A stretch of 64,000 nucleotides of DNA from Bog-756 sp963769765. GTDB lineage: Bacteria; Actinomycetota; Acidimicrobiia; Acidimicrobiales; RAAP-2. Below the pieces are notes generated by a model. That model made no database searches. It worked only from the letters and a program-made list of their open reading frames with translations, and was not told the DNA's origin. How positions within the stretch are numbered: position 1 is the stretch's first letter; each line of letters begins with the position of its first letter. The stretch spans positions 62,001-126,000 of the forward strand of contig CAVYNA010000005.1 in NCBI GenBank assembly GCA_963769765.1, given 5' to 3'. Of the stretch, positions 49,369 through 56,464 are shown one piece after another. The translations under genes and the position numbers were made by a program.

Positions 49369-50303
49369 CAGTACCCCGCCTCGAGGTCGACGACCCCGAC
49401 GAGCGGTCGGCCGGAGCGGTACCGCTCCAGGTTCTCGGCGAACAGCTCGAAGGTGCGCCGCGGCGTCGCCGGTGACGACCACGAGATGTGCGGCGAGAGG
49501 TGGACCCGGGGGTGCGTGTAGAACGGATGGCCCTCCGGGAGCGGTTCCGGTTCGACGACGTCAAGGGACGCCAACGCCAGCCGTCCCTCGTCGAGCGCGG
49601 CGAGCAGCGCCTCCTGGTCGACCAGTGAGCCCCGCGCCACGTTGACCAGATGGGCGCCGTGGCGCACGTGGTGTAGGGCATCCTCGTCGAGGAGGTGGTG
49701 GGTCGCCGGGGTCGCCGGCGCGGCGAGCACGATGTGGTCGGATCCGCCGAGCAGCTCTGCGAGGCTGACCGCGCGCCCGACGCCATGCACCGGAATCGGT
49801 CGGTCGCTGCGCCGCAGGGCCAAGACGTCCATCTCGAACGCGACCGCACGCGCGGCGACCGCGCTCCCGATCGCCCCGAGGCCGACGATGCCGAGGGACC
49901 GACCGGCCAACCCGCCGAGGTCGGCGGTGTTCCACGTCGTCGGTGGGGAGGTGATCCACGAATCGGGCAACCGCTTCTCGAACGCCAGCATCGAGGCGAG
50001 CACGAACTCGGCGATGGCAGGCGCACCCGCGCCGCGCGAGCAGGTCAGTGTCCGCCCGGAGGCAACCTCGAGCGGGAAGCCGTCGACCCCTGCGCCGAGC
50101 ACGTGGACCCAGGTCACACCCTCTGCCAGCACCCGCTCGATCGCCTCCGCGTCGTCGGCGAGGGTCGCGAGCACCTCCGCCCGGTCCGCCGAGTCGGGGC
50201 TTCCCGCGGGGACGAATGTCGTCGCCGGTGCGAAGGCACGGAGCCCGGCCAACAGTGCGTCGCCGAACTTGCCGCCGTGGACGGCCACCACCGGACCGCT
50301 CAC
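49368..50303 (-). CDS. D-2-hydroxyacid dehydrogenase (NAD-dependent)
   Basis: Protein of 311 residues of the D-isomer-specific 2-hydroxyacid dehydrogenase family. The cofactor loop is SLGIVGLGAIGSAVAARA, followed by LVNVARGSLVDQEALLAAL (catalytic Arg), DVVEPEPLPEGHPFY (Glu) and LSPHISWSS (catalytic His). The start GTG 50303 overlaps the stop of the 2-oxoacid oxidoreductase beta subunit (GTGA). This coupling suggests that it makes the 2-oxo acid consumed by that enzyme, or the reverse. Confidence 0.88.
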   Translation of the reverse strand: MSGPVVAVHGGKFGDALLAGLRAFAPATTFVPAGSPDSADRAEVLATLADDAEAIERVLAEGVTWVHVLGAGVDGFPLEVASGRTLTCSRGAGAPAIAEFVLASMLAFEKRLPDSWITSPPTTWNTADLGGLAGRSLGIVGLGAIGSAVAARAVAFEMDVLALRRSDRPIPVHGVGRAVSLAELLGGSDHIVLAAPATPATHHLLDEDALHHVRHGAHLVNVARGSLVDQEALLAALDEGRLALASLDVVEPEPLPEGHPFYTHPRVHLSPHISWSSPATPRRTFELFAENLERYRSGRPLVGVVDLEAGY

Positions 50304-51085
50304 CGTCCCGACACGTCCTTCAGCACCCCTGGGATGTGCACGGCGCCGAGCTTGGACGCGAGGTACTCGGGTGCCTCCTCGGTCTCGACGAACCAGCCGG
50401 TCGGACACATGGTGAGGATCTCCACGAACGAGAAGCCTGCACCCGCCAGCTGCGTCTCGAACGCGCGGGTGACGTAGCGCTTGGTGCGCGCCACGTTGCC
50501 GGCGGAGTTGACCGCACCGCGCGCGACGAATGCCGCACCGTCTAGCTCGGCGACCAGCGTGGCGAGCAGGATCGGCCGGCCGTGGGCCACCGGGTCACGC
50601 CCCTCGAGGCTCGTCTTCGTGCGCTGGCCGAGCACCGTGGTGGCGGTCATGTGCCCGCCGGTCTCACCGAAGACTCCGTTGTTCAACATGAGACAGGTCA
50701 CGTTCTCCCCGCGGGCGGCGGTGTGGAGGACCTCCTGCAGCCCTTCGTTGACCATGTCACCGTCGCCCTGCACGGTGAACACGAACGTCTTCGGCTTCGC
50801 TCGCTTCACGCCGGTGGCGAGCGAGGGCGCACGGCCGTGCAGCGCCTGGAGCACCTCGACGTCGAGGTTGTTTGCGAACACGGTGGAGCACCCGATGCCG
50901 AACACTGCGACGGTCGACGCGGCGAGCCCGAGCTCCGCGACGACCTCGAGGGCGGTGCGCATGGCCACCGGCTCACCGCATCCGGGACAGAGGTGGTGGT
51001 CACCGATGTCGATGAGCGACGGGGTGAAGTCGTCGACCAGCCGCGCGGGCTGCTCGGGTGGACGATCGGTGGGCACGAAGGTCAT
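50300..51085 (-). CDS. 2-oxoacid:acceptor oxidoreductase, beta (TPP) subunit
   Basis: Thiamine pyrophosphate-binding subunit, 261 residues. LCPGCGEPVAMR is the N-terminal cluster/TPP region, and the TPP motif runs from TVQGDGDMVNEG to MLNNGVFGETGG. IGCSTVFANNLD and VARGAVN complete the family pattern. It oxidatively decarboxylates a 2-oxo acid to an acyl-CoA with electrons to ferredoxin or a similar acceptor. Which 2-oxo acid (branched, aromatic or oxoglutarate) cannot be told. It lies 10 bp after the alpha subunit. Confidence 0.9.
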   Translation of the reverse strand: MTFVPTDRPPEQPARLVDDFTPSLIDIGDHHLCPGCGEPVAMRTALEVVAELGLAASTVAVFGIGCSTVFANNLDVEVLQALHGRAPSLATGVKRAKPKTFVFTVQGDGDMVNEGLQEVLHTAARGENVTCLMLNNGVFGETGGHMTATTVLGQRTKTSLEGRDPVAHGRPILLATLVAELDGAAFVARGAVNSAGNVARTKRYVTRAFETQLAGAGFSFVEILTMCPTGWFVETEEAPEYLASKLGAVHIPGVLKDVSGR

Positions 51086-51095
51086 CGGGCCTGGC

Positions 51096-52184
51096 TCACA
51101 GCAGCCCCGCGATCCTCGAGCTCAGCACGCCGACGTCGAGGTCGGGGGCGATCCCGAAACCGGAGCTGTCCAGGCTCAGCCCGCCGATGAACCGGACCGG
51201 TACCGCCCCGAGGACCGAGAGCCGAACATCGTCGATCATCTGCCCCTGGTTGTTCTCGTAGACGGCGACGACCCGGGCTCCCGCGGCCGCCTCGGCCACC
51301 AGTCGCGACGGAAAGGGGAAGAGCGTGATCGGCCGGACGTATCCGACTGCGGCACCGGCGGCGCGGAGCTCGCCCACCGCGGCGCGCACGTACTTGCCGG
51401 GGGTGCCGAACGCGACGACGACGACCTCGGCGTCCCCGGTGTGTGCGACCTCCGCGAGTGGCGTGATCCCGTCGACCATTTCATCCGTTGCGGCGGCGCA
51501 CGCCGCGTAGTGCACCGAGAGGTCGAAGCCGACCTGGTCGCGTCGCTTCGCGCTGCCGAGTGGCGAGAGGAGCTTCGCGTGGCCGCTGCCCCCGCTCGAG
51601 CCGTCGAGCGCCCACGTTGGCGCCACCCGGCTCACGGGGTCGGGGAGGAGCACTGACCGCGACGTGTGGGCGAGGTAGTAGTCCCCCATCACGACGACCG
51701 GGGTCCGCCACCGCTCGGCCAGCTCGAACGCGAGACCGACGAGCTCGACCGCCTCGGCGGCGTCCATCGGTGCGAGGACCGGAAGGCGGTAGTCGCCGTG
51801 ACCGCCGCCGCGGGTCGCCTGGAAGTAGTCGCCCTGAGCGCGAGCCATATCGAGCACCACCAGCGGAAGCCGGGCGAGGGCGAGCTCGGCGAGCGACTCC
51901 TGCATCAAGGAGAGTCCCTGGCCGGTCGAGCCCGTGGCGGCCGGCGTGCCGGTCGCTGCCGCGCCCCAGGCCATCCCCACCGCCTCGAGCTCGCTCTCGG
52001 CGTTCATGCACACACCACCGACATCGGGGAGCAGCCGGGCCATGTGCTCGAGGACCTCGGTGAACGGCGTCATCGGGTACCCGGCGAAGAAGCGGCAGCC
52101 CGCTGCGATCATGGCGCGGGCGACGATCTCGCTACCTTCGAGGAGCCGGCGTCCCCGTGGCTCGGCGAGCGCGCTCGCGCTCAT
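51096..52184 (-). CDS. 2-oxoacid:acceptor oxidoreductase, alpha subunit
   Basis: Pyrimidine-binding and CoA-domain subunit, 362 residues. The start region has IVARAMIAAGCRFFAGYPMT, followed by NAESELEAVGMAWGAAATGT and STGQGLSLMQESLAELALA, all classic for this subunit. The second half has VRPITLFPFPSRLV and VYENNQGQMIDDVRL, the C-terminal transketolase-like domain. ATG 52184 overlaps the ferredoxin-like delta stop by 4 bp. As a separate subunit (not fused to gamma), it matches the four-subunit archaeal-type enzymes. Confidence 0.9.
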   Translation of the reverse strand: MSASALAEPRGRRLLEGSEIVARAMIAAGCRFFAGYPMTPFTEVLEHMARLLPDVGGVCMNAESELEAVGMAWGAAATGTPAATGSTGQGLSLMQESLAELALARLPLVVLDMARAQGDYFQATRGGGHGDYRLPVLAPMDAAEAVELVGLAFELAERWRTPVVVMGDYYLAHTSRSVLLPDPVSRVAPTWALDGSSGGSGHAKLLSPLGSAKRRDQVGFDLSVHYAACAAATDEMVDGITPLAEVAHTGDAEVVVVAFGTPGKYVRAAVGELRAAGAAVGYVRPITLFPFPSRLVAEAAAGARVVAVYENNQGQMIDDVRLSVLGAVPVRFIGGLSLDSSGFGIAPDLDVGVLSSRIAGLL

Positions 52185-52426
52185 GCGTCGCCCGCGGGGT
52201 CGAACTTGTAGACCTGGAAGACGAAGTCAGGGCAGATCTGGGAACAGGCCCTGCATCCCGTACAGCCGGGGAGGAGCTTCGGGAATCGGTAGCCGCGTGC
52301 GTTGCGCTCTCCCTCGCTCATCACGAGCACCCCCGGAGGGCACGCGTCGACGCAGAGGTTGCAGCCCTTACAGGCCTCCACGTCGATGACGAGCGTGCCG
52401 CGTGAGACGGTCGGTGCGGCGCTCAT
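52181..52426 (-). CDS. 2-oxoacid:acceptor oxidoreductase, ferredoxin-like delta subunit
   Basis: Electron-transfer subunit of 81 residues with two 4Fe-4S motifs: CKGCNLCVDACP and CTGCRACSQICPD. These carry the cluster pair that passes electrons from the TPP site. ATG 52426 overlaps the gamma stop by 4 bp, and its own stop overlaps alpha, so the three subunits are translationally coupled in the order gamma-delta-alpha. Confidence 0.92.
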   Translation of the reverse strand: MSAAPTVSRGTLVIDVEACKGCNLCVDACPPGVLVMSEGERNARGYRFPKLLPGCTGCRACSQICPDFVFQVYKFDPAGDA

Positions 52427-53001
52427 GCGTCCACCGTCGGCTGCGGGCCCCAGGCTGACACCGATCGCTCGACCGACCCGTACCCCGCGCGGAGCGCGGC
52501 ATCGTTGACTTCGAGGTGGCGCGCCCGGTACGGCGGCAGCAGCACCCGGACCGCATGGAGGAGTGCGTCGAGCCCGACGAGCCCGCTCGCCCCTGCAGTG
52601 GCGCCGATCATGACCATCGAGGCGGCCAGCGCGCCTCCCACCCCCTGTGCGAGCTCGGTCGCCTGCACCCCGTAGAGCGCGAGGTCCGTGCGTTCCGGCG
52701 GATCGACGATGGCGGAATCGAAGAAGAGGAGGCCGCCCGTGCCCACACGACCGAGCGGTCCGGCCACGTGCTCGTGGTGCATGAGGATCGCCGCCCACGC
52801 CGTCCCCACGGTCGGCGGGGAATCGAGGGAGCCGTCGGCGAGCACGACGGTCGCCTCGGTCGCGCCGCCACGCATCATCCCGCCGTAGCTGCCGAAGAGC
52901 TGGGCCGCCCGCCCCTCGGCGGCCGCCGCCTCGGCGAGCGTGGCGGCGGCGAGCTGGATCCCCTGACCGCCGATCCCGCTCATGACGAGTGCCCGCTCCA
53001 T
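52423..53001 (-). CDS. 2-oxoacid:acceptor oxidoreductase, gamma subunit
   Basis: Gamma subunit of 192 residues, recognised by LVMSGIGGQGIQLAAATLAE at the N-terminus and by GSYGGMMRGGATEATVVLAD. It starts at ATG 53001 as first gene of a seven-gene leftward operon. The candidate -10 box TAAGAT (53011-53016) is only about 10 bp from this ATG, and no ribosome binding site is visible, so the transcript may be leaderless. Confidence 0.9.
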   Translation of the reverse strand: MERALVMSGIGGQGIQLAAATLAEAAAAEGRAAQLFGSYGGMMRGGATEATVVLADGSLDSPPTVGTAWAAILMHHEHVAGPLGRVGTGGLLFFDSAIVDPPERTDLALYGVQATELAQGVGGALAASMVMIGATAGASGLVGLDALLHAVRVLLPPYRARHLEVNDAALRAGYGSVERSVSAWGPQPTVDA

Positions 53002-53008
53002 AGATCGA

Positions 53009-53038
53009 TGATCTTATGATCTAAGAACGCTGTTCTGC
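53009..53038 (-). promoter_or_regulatory. Promoter/operator of the 2-oxoacid oxidoreductase operon
   Basis: Minus strand: TTGCAG, 18 bp, TAAGAT (with TAAGATCA = reverse complement of 53009-53016). A perfect palindrome AGAAC-N3-GTTCT (53024-53036) overlaps the spacer. The elements GC-GAACA, GCGTT and TAAGATCA recur at 54543-54574 in front of the acyl-CoA synthetase-like gene. A TetR-type regulator (54597) is the likely binder. Confidence 0.6.
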
Positions 53039-53045
53039 AACCGGC

Positions 53046-54503
53046 TCAGGAGGCGCCGATGCGCTCCAGCAGGAGCCGGCGCTGGACCTGTCCGGTCGAG
53101 GCCGTCCGCGGGATCGCGTCCACCAGCCGGAGCATCCTCGGGTGCTTGAACCCCGCGAGCCGACCGGCACAGTGTGTGCGCAGGCCGTCGAGTGTGGGCA
53201 CCCCGCCGCCCGCTGGTACCACCACCGCGCAGACGACCTCACCCCAGGTCGGATCCGGCACGCCGACGACCGCGACCTCACCGACCGACGGGGCCGACCC
53301 GAGCACCGCTTCGACCTCCGCAGGTGCGACGCTCTCGCCGCCGGTCCGGATCACCTCGCCGACCCGCCCGACGACGGAGAGGAACCCGCCGTCGTCCTCG
53401 CAGGCGAGATCACCGGTGCGGTACCACCCGTCGACCGTGCTCGCAGTCGTCGCGTCCGGGTCGTCGAGGTAGCCGTCGAAGAGCGTGCTGGACCGCACCC
53501 ACAACTCGCCGTCCGGAGTGATCTTGACGCGCACGCCCTGGACCGGCTGCCCGCAGCTTCCGGGTCTCGTCCAGAGGTCGGCGTGCTCGAGGCAGGTGAC
53601 ACTGCCCGCTTCGGTCGAGCCGTAGAAGACGCGGAGCCGCGCCGCAGGCAGCGCCTCGGAGATCTCCGTCAGCAACTCGACAGGCGTCGCGGACGTGCCG
53701 GTGTCGGCGACGCGCAACGAGGCGAGCGCACCATGGCGGTGGTCGAGCTCGTCGAGAATACGGCGCCACACCGCCGGGATGCAGTTGAGCCGCACAGCTC
53801 CGTGTCGCTCGACCGCGCCGACGATCGCCTCGGCCGTGGCCGTCCGCACCAACACGACCGCGTCGCGTGCCTGGAACTGCTGGAGGGCGATCGTCCAGGC
53901 CCCCATGTGGAAGAGCGGGTACGGACAGACCATCGCGCCCCTCGGCTCCGGCAGCGCACCGGGATGGCTGCGCAGGTAGCTGGTCCGGTGCGAGAGCACC
54001 GCGCCCTTCGGCACGCCGGTGCTCCCGCTCGTGAAGAAGGCGACGTGTGGATCGGACTCCGCGGGGTGCGGGACAGTGGGCGCGTGGTCGTGGTCGTGGT
54101 CGTGGTCCGCCTCCGCGAGGAGCACGTCGAGGCCGACGCTCTCGACCCCCGGGTGCACCGGCCCGACCCCGGGTCCGAGCACGCACAGGTCGGGGTGTGC
54201 CCGTTCGAGGATCGGTGCCACCTCCGACGTACCGAGCAGGCCGTTGACCGGGATGAAGACCGCTCCCAACTTCGCGACCGCGGCGAAGAGCACCACTGCG
54301 TCGAGCTCGGTCGAACACCAGAGCGCGACCCGCTGCCCCCTCGTCACGCCCCGGGTGGCGAGCACGTGTGCGACTCGGTCGGCGCCGGCGTCGAGCTCGG
54401 CGAAGGTGATGGATCGGTCGTCGAGCACGGCGGCCGTGCGGTGCGGCACCGCACGGGCCGCGTTGGCGAAGACCTCCCCGATCAGCAGGGGCGACGCACT
54501 CAT
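53046..54503 (-). CDS. Acyl-CoA synthetase-like (ANL superfamily) with K-to-Q catalytic change
   Basis: AMP-forming synthetase fold, 485 residues. FFTSGSTGVPKGAVLSH (P-loop), RLRVFYGSTEAGS and GWYRTGDLACEDDGG are intact. The last motif, which normally supplies the adenylation lysine (TGKxxR), reads PRTASTGQVQRRLL, with Gln at 472 (codon CAG at 53088-53090). This should weaken adenylate formation, though thioester transfer could persist. A (Asp-His)4 run in the N-terminal domain is encoded by a 6-bp repeat at 54084-54107. The start is ATG 54503 with GGAGG upstream. It is divergent from tetR. Confidence 0.85.
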   Translation of the reverse strand: MSASPLLIGEVFANAARAVPHRTAAVLDDRSITFAELDAGADRVAHVLATRGVTRGQRVALWCSTELDAVVLFAAVAKLGAVFIPVNGLLGTSEVAPILERAHPDLCVLGPGVGPVHPGVESVGLDVLLAEADHDHDHDHAPTVPHPAESDPHVAFFTSGSTGVPKGAVLSHRTSYLRSHPGALPEPRGAMVCPYPLFHMGAWTIALQQFQARDAVVLVRTATAEAIVGAVERHGAVRLNCIPAVWRRILDELDHRHGALASLRVADTGTSATPVELLTEISEALPAARLRVFYGSTEAGSVTCLEHADLWTRPGSCGQPVQGVRVKITPDGELWVRSSTLFDGYLDDPDATTASTVDGWYRTGDLACEDDGGFLSVVGRVGEVIRTGGESVAPAEVEAVLGSAPSVGEVAVVGVPDPTWGEVVCAVVVPAGGGVPTLDGLRTHCAGRLAGFKHPRMLRLVDAIPRTASTGQVQRRLLLERIGAS

Positions 54504-54542
54504 CCCCGGTGCCTCCTGTCTGCTCTTGCCGTTCGAGAACGG

Positions 54543-54574
54543 TGATCTTAGAGTAGGACAACGCTATGTTCAGC
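54543..54574. promoter_or_regulatory. Shared operator-like element between acyl-CoA synthetase and tetR
   Basis: On the minus strand GCTGAACATAGCGTT followed by TAAGATCA; the same ordered elements occur at 53009-53038. TAAGAT would serve as -10 for the synthetase-like gene, with about 35 nt of leader. On the plus strand it lies 23 bp before the TetR start. A second dyad, GTTC-GA-GAAC, sits at 54531-54540. Confidence 0.55.
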
Positions 54575-54596
54575 GTGACCCGGGGAGGGCGACCCG

Positions 54597-55241
54597 TTGG
54601 CAGACATGACCGAGACCCTCGCCCGCCGTGCTGTCGAGCGCACGGTCGCCGACCGCCAGGACCGCTACGAGCGCGAGCTGCGCCTCGTCATCGATTCGAC
54701 CTACGACCTGATCGAGCGCAGCGGGACACTCGATCCTTCGCTCCGCGAGATCCTCGCCCACGCCGGGCTCTCCACCCAGGCCTTCTACCGCTATTTCCGC
54801 TCGAAGGACGAGCTGTTGCTCGTGCTGCTCGACGACGGCCGTCGCCAGCTGGTCGAGTACCTCACCCACCGCATGGAGGCCGCCGACGCGGGGCCGGACA
54901 AGGTCCGCGCGTGGGTCGAGGGCGTGCTCGCCCAGGCGTCCGACCCGAAGGCCGCCGCCCGATCGCGTCCCTTCGTCGCCAACGAGGACCGGCTCGCACA
55001 GATGTTCCCGGTCGAGCAGCAGGCCTCGGTCGACGGTTTGGTCGACCTCCTCGACGATGCGCTCGGCGCCTGCGGACCGACCGGTGGGAGCCGCCGGCCC
55101 GACGCGGAGGCCATCTTCCGGCTCACGTTCGCGACGCTCCGGAGCCACCTCATGCACGGAAGCCGGCCGACCACCGAGACGGTCGGCCACCTCACCGGAT
55201 TCTGCCTCCGAGGCGCCGGCATCGTCGGGGAGGAGCGGTGA
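54597..55241 (+). CDS. TetR family transcriptional regulator
   Basis: Repressor of 214 residues. The N-terminal HTH reads LREILAHAGLSTQAFYRYF followed by RSKDELLLVLLDD, the TetR signature. The C-terminal ligand-binding part is helical (VDGLVDLLDDALGACGP). The TTG start at 54597 has GGGGAGGG about 8 bp upstream; ATG 54606 is the alternative. It is divergent from the synthetase-like gene, and the shared motif at 54543-54574 and 53009-53038 suggests it controls that gene, itself and the oxidoreductase operon. The ligand may be an acyl-CoA. Confidence 0.88.
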   Translation: MADMTETLARRAVERTVADRQDRYERELRLVIDSTYDLIERSGTLDPSLREILAHAGLSTQAFYRYFRSKDELLLVLLDDGRRQLVEYLTHRMEAADAGPDKVRAWVEGVLAQASDPKAAARSRPFVANEDRLAQMFPVEQQASVDGLVDLLDDALGACGPTGGSRRPDAEAIFRLTFATLRSHLMHGSRPTTETVGHLTGFCLRGAGIVGEER

Positions 55242-55561
55242 GCGCCGAGCGCGAGCTCGGTGAAGTCGGCACACGGCTGGTGTTCGAGGACGACCGGGTG
55301 CGGGTCTGGCAGGTCCGCCTTGCGCCCGGCGAGACAGGCGACGTCCATCGGCACGAGCTCGACCATCTCCTCGTCCAGATCTCGGGCGACCGGATCGCGG
55401 TCGTGCCGGAGCCAGACTCCGCCGGTCCGTTCCGCGAGTACCTCGAGGCCGACGTGATCCCCGGTGCGGTCGTGCCGGTCCACCGGGGCGGTGTCGAGCG
55501 GGCCCGCAACGTGGGCGAGGCGCACTACCTCGAAGTGGTGATCGAGCTCAAGGACGGCTGA
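55238..55561 (+). CDS. Cupin domain protein
   Basis: Protein of 107 residues, a single small beta-barrel. VWQVRLAPGETGDVHRHELD carries the cupin motif 1 (HRHE), and VVPVHRGGVERARNVGEAHY the second part with one His. LVQISGDRIAVV is the inter-motif strand. GTG 55238 overlaps the tetR stop as GTGA, so the pair is one operon. It may bind metal and act as an isomerase or sensor; function unknown. Confidence 0.82.
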   Translation: MSAERELGEVGTRLVFEDDRVRVWQVRLAPGETGDVHRHELDHLLVQISGDRIAVVPEPDSAGPFREYLEADVIPGAVVPVHRGGVERARNVGEAHYLEVVIELKDG

Positions 55562-55599
55562 GCCGCGGCCCGACCGCGGCCCGATGTCCGTACCCGGTG

Positions 55600-55932
55600 T
55601 CACCCTGCGGGCCGACCGCCCCCGGGCGGCGGGTCGCTGCCCGGAACGCCCTGGTCGGAGACGTGCTCGGTCCAGGCGGTGCCGGACCAGTAGCGCTGCT
55701 CGTGCCTGAAGAAGGGGTCCGCGAACCAGCCCGGCGCGACCCCCCCGGCCGCACGGTCTGCGACCGTGCCCTCCCGCGCCCCTTTCGTCGGCCGGGCCGG
55801 TGGGTCCGTAAAGGAGCTCGACGACACCCGACCGCGTCGGGCGCCGGCCCGGCGCTGCGCGGCGACCAGGCGCAACACGACCACGGCCGCGAACAGCGCA
55901 CCCGCGAGCCACGAACCCTGGTGGAACCCCAC
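55600..55932 (-). CDS. DUF2510 domain membrane protein
   Basis: Protein of 110 residues. A GTG start (55932) leads into one membrane helix (WLAGALFAAVVVLRLVAA). The C-terminus carries a DUF2510 motif (PGWFADPFFRHEQRYWSGTA, then WTEHVSDQG). DUF2510 is an actinobacterial domain of unknown role, usually in membrane or exported proteins. It is convergent with the cupin gene. Confidence 0.78.
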   Translation of the reverse strand: MGFHQGSWLAGALFAAVVVLRLVAAQRRAGARRGRVSSSSFTDPPARPTKGAREGTVADRAAGGVAPGWFADPFFRHEQRYWSGTAWTEHVSDQGVPGSDPPPGGGRPAG

Positions 55933-56060
55933 GATCGCGAGTGTACGGCGTTCCCATCGGAGGCGATCGGCGCGCCGCGCAGGCTAGCGGTCCGGCGATC
56001 GCTCCCGCTACGGTGTGCCCGCAGCCGTCGGAGACGCGAGTCACGAGGAAGGGAAGGGTG

Positions 56061-56459
56061 ATGGCCGAGCAGATTCCCCTGGTCGACTATCTGGTGCTCG
56101 GTGACGACCCCCACCTCGTGGCCAACGAGTGCACGTCGTGCGGGGCCCGGTTCTTCGATCGACGAAACGCGTGCGCGAGCTGCGGCAAGACCGAGTTCCA
56201 GAAGGTGGCCGTGCCCACCAAAGGAGAGGTGCGGGCCTTCACCATCGTGGCCTTCGCTGCGCCCGGCGTCCCCGTTCCCTACGTAGCCGCCCTGGTCGAC
56301 TGCGAGGGCACCAGCGTGCGGGCCAACCTGATCAACGTCGAACCCACCCCGGAACACGTGTCGACCGGTCTGTCGGTGCGCCTGGCCACCCAGGTCGTCG
56401 GGACCGACGCGGAAGGCACCGAGGCGGTCGGGTTCGGCTTCGAGCCTCTTGGAGGGTGA
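56061..56459 (+). CDS. DUF35 (Zn-ribbon/OB-fold) protein, thiolase partner
   Basis: Protein of 132 residues. The N-terminal zinc ribbon is CTSCGARFFDRRNACASC and an OB-fold follows (PTKGEVRAFTIVAFAAP and PYVAALVDCEGTSVRANL). Such DUF35 proteins pair with SCP2/Ltp-type thiolases or retro-aldolases, delivering acyl-CoA substrates. It lies 5 bp before the thiolase gene. GGGAAGGG precedes ATG 56061. Confidence 0.9.
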   Translation: MAEQIPLVDYLVLGDDPHLVANECTSCGARFFDRRNACASCGKTEFQKVAVPTKGEVRAFTIVAFAAPGVPVPYVAALVDCEGTSVRANLINVEPTPEHVSTGLSVRLATQVVGTDAEGTEAVGFGFEPLGG

Positions 56460-56464
56460 CGACC

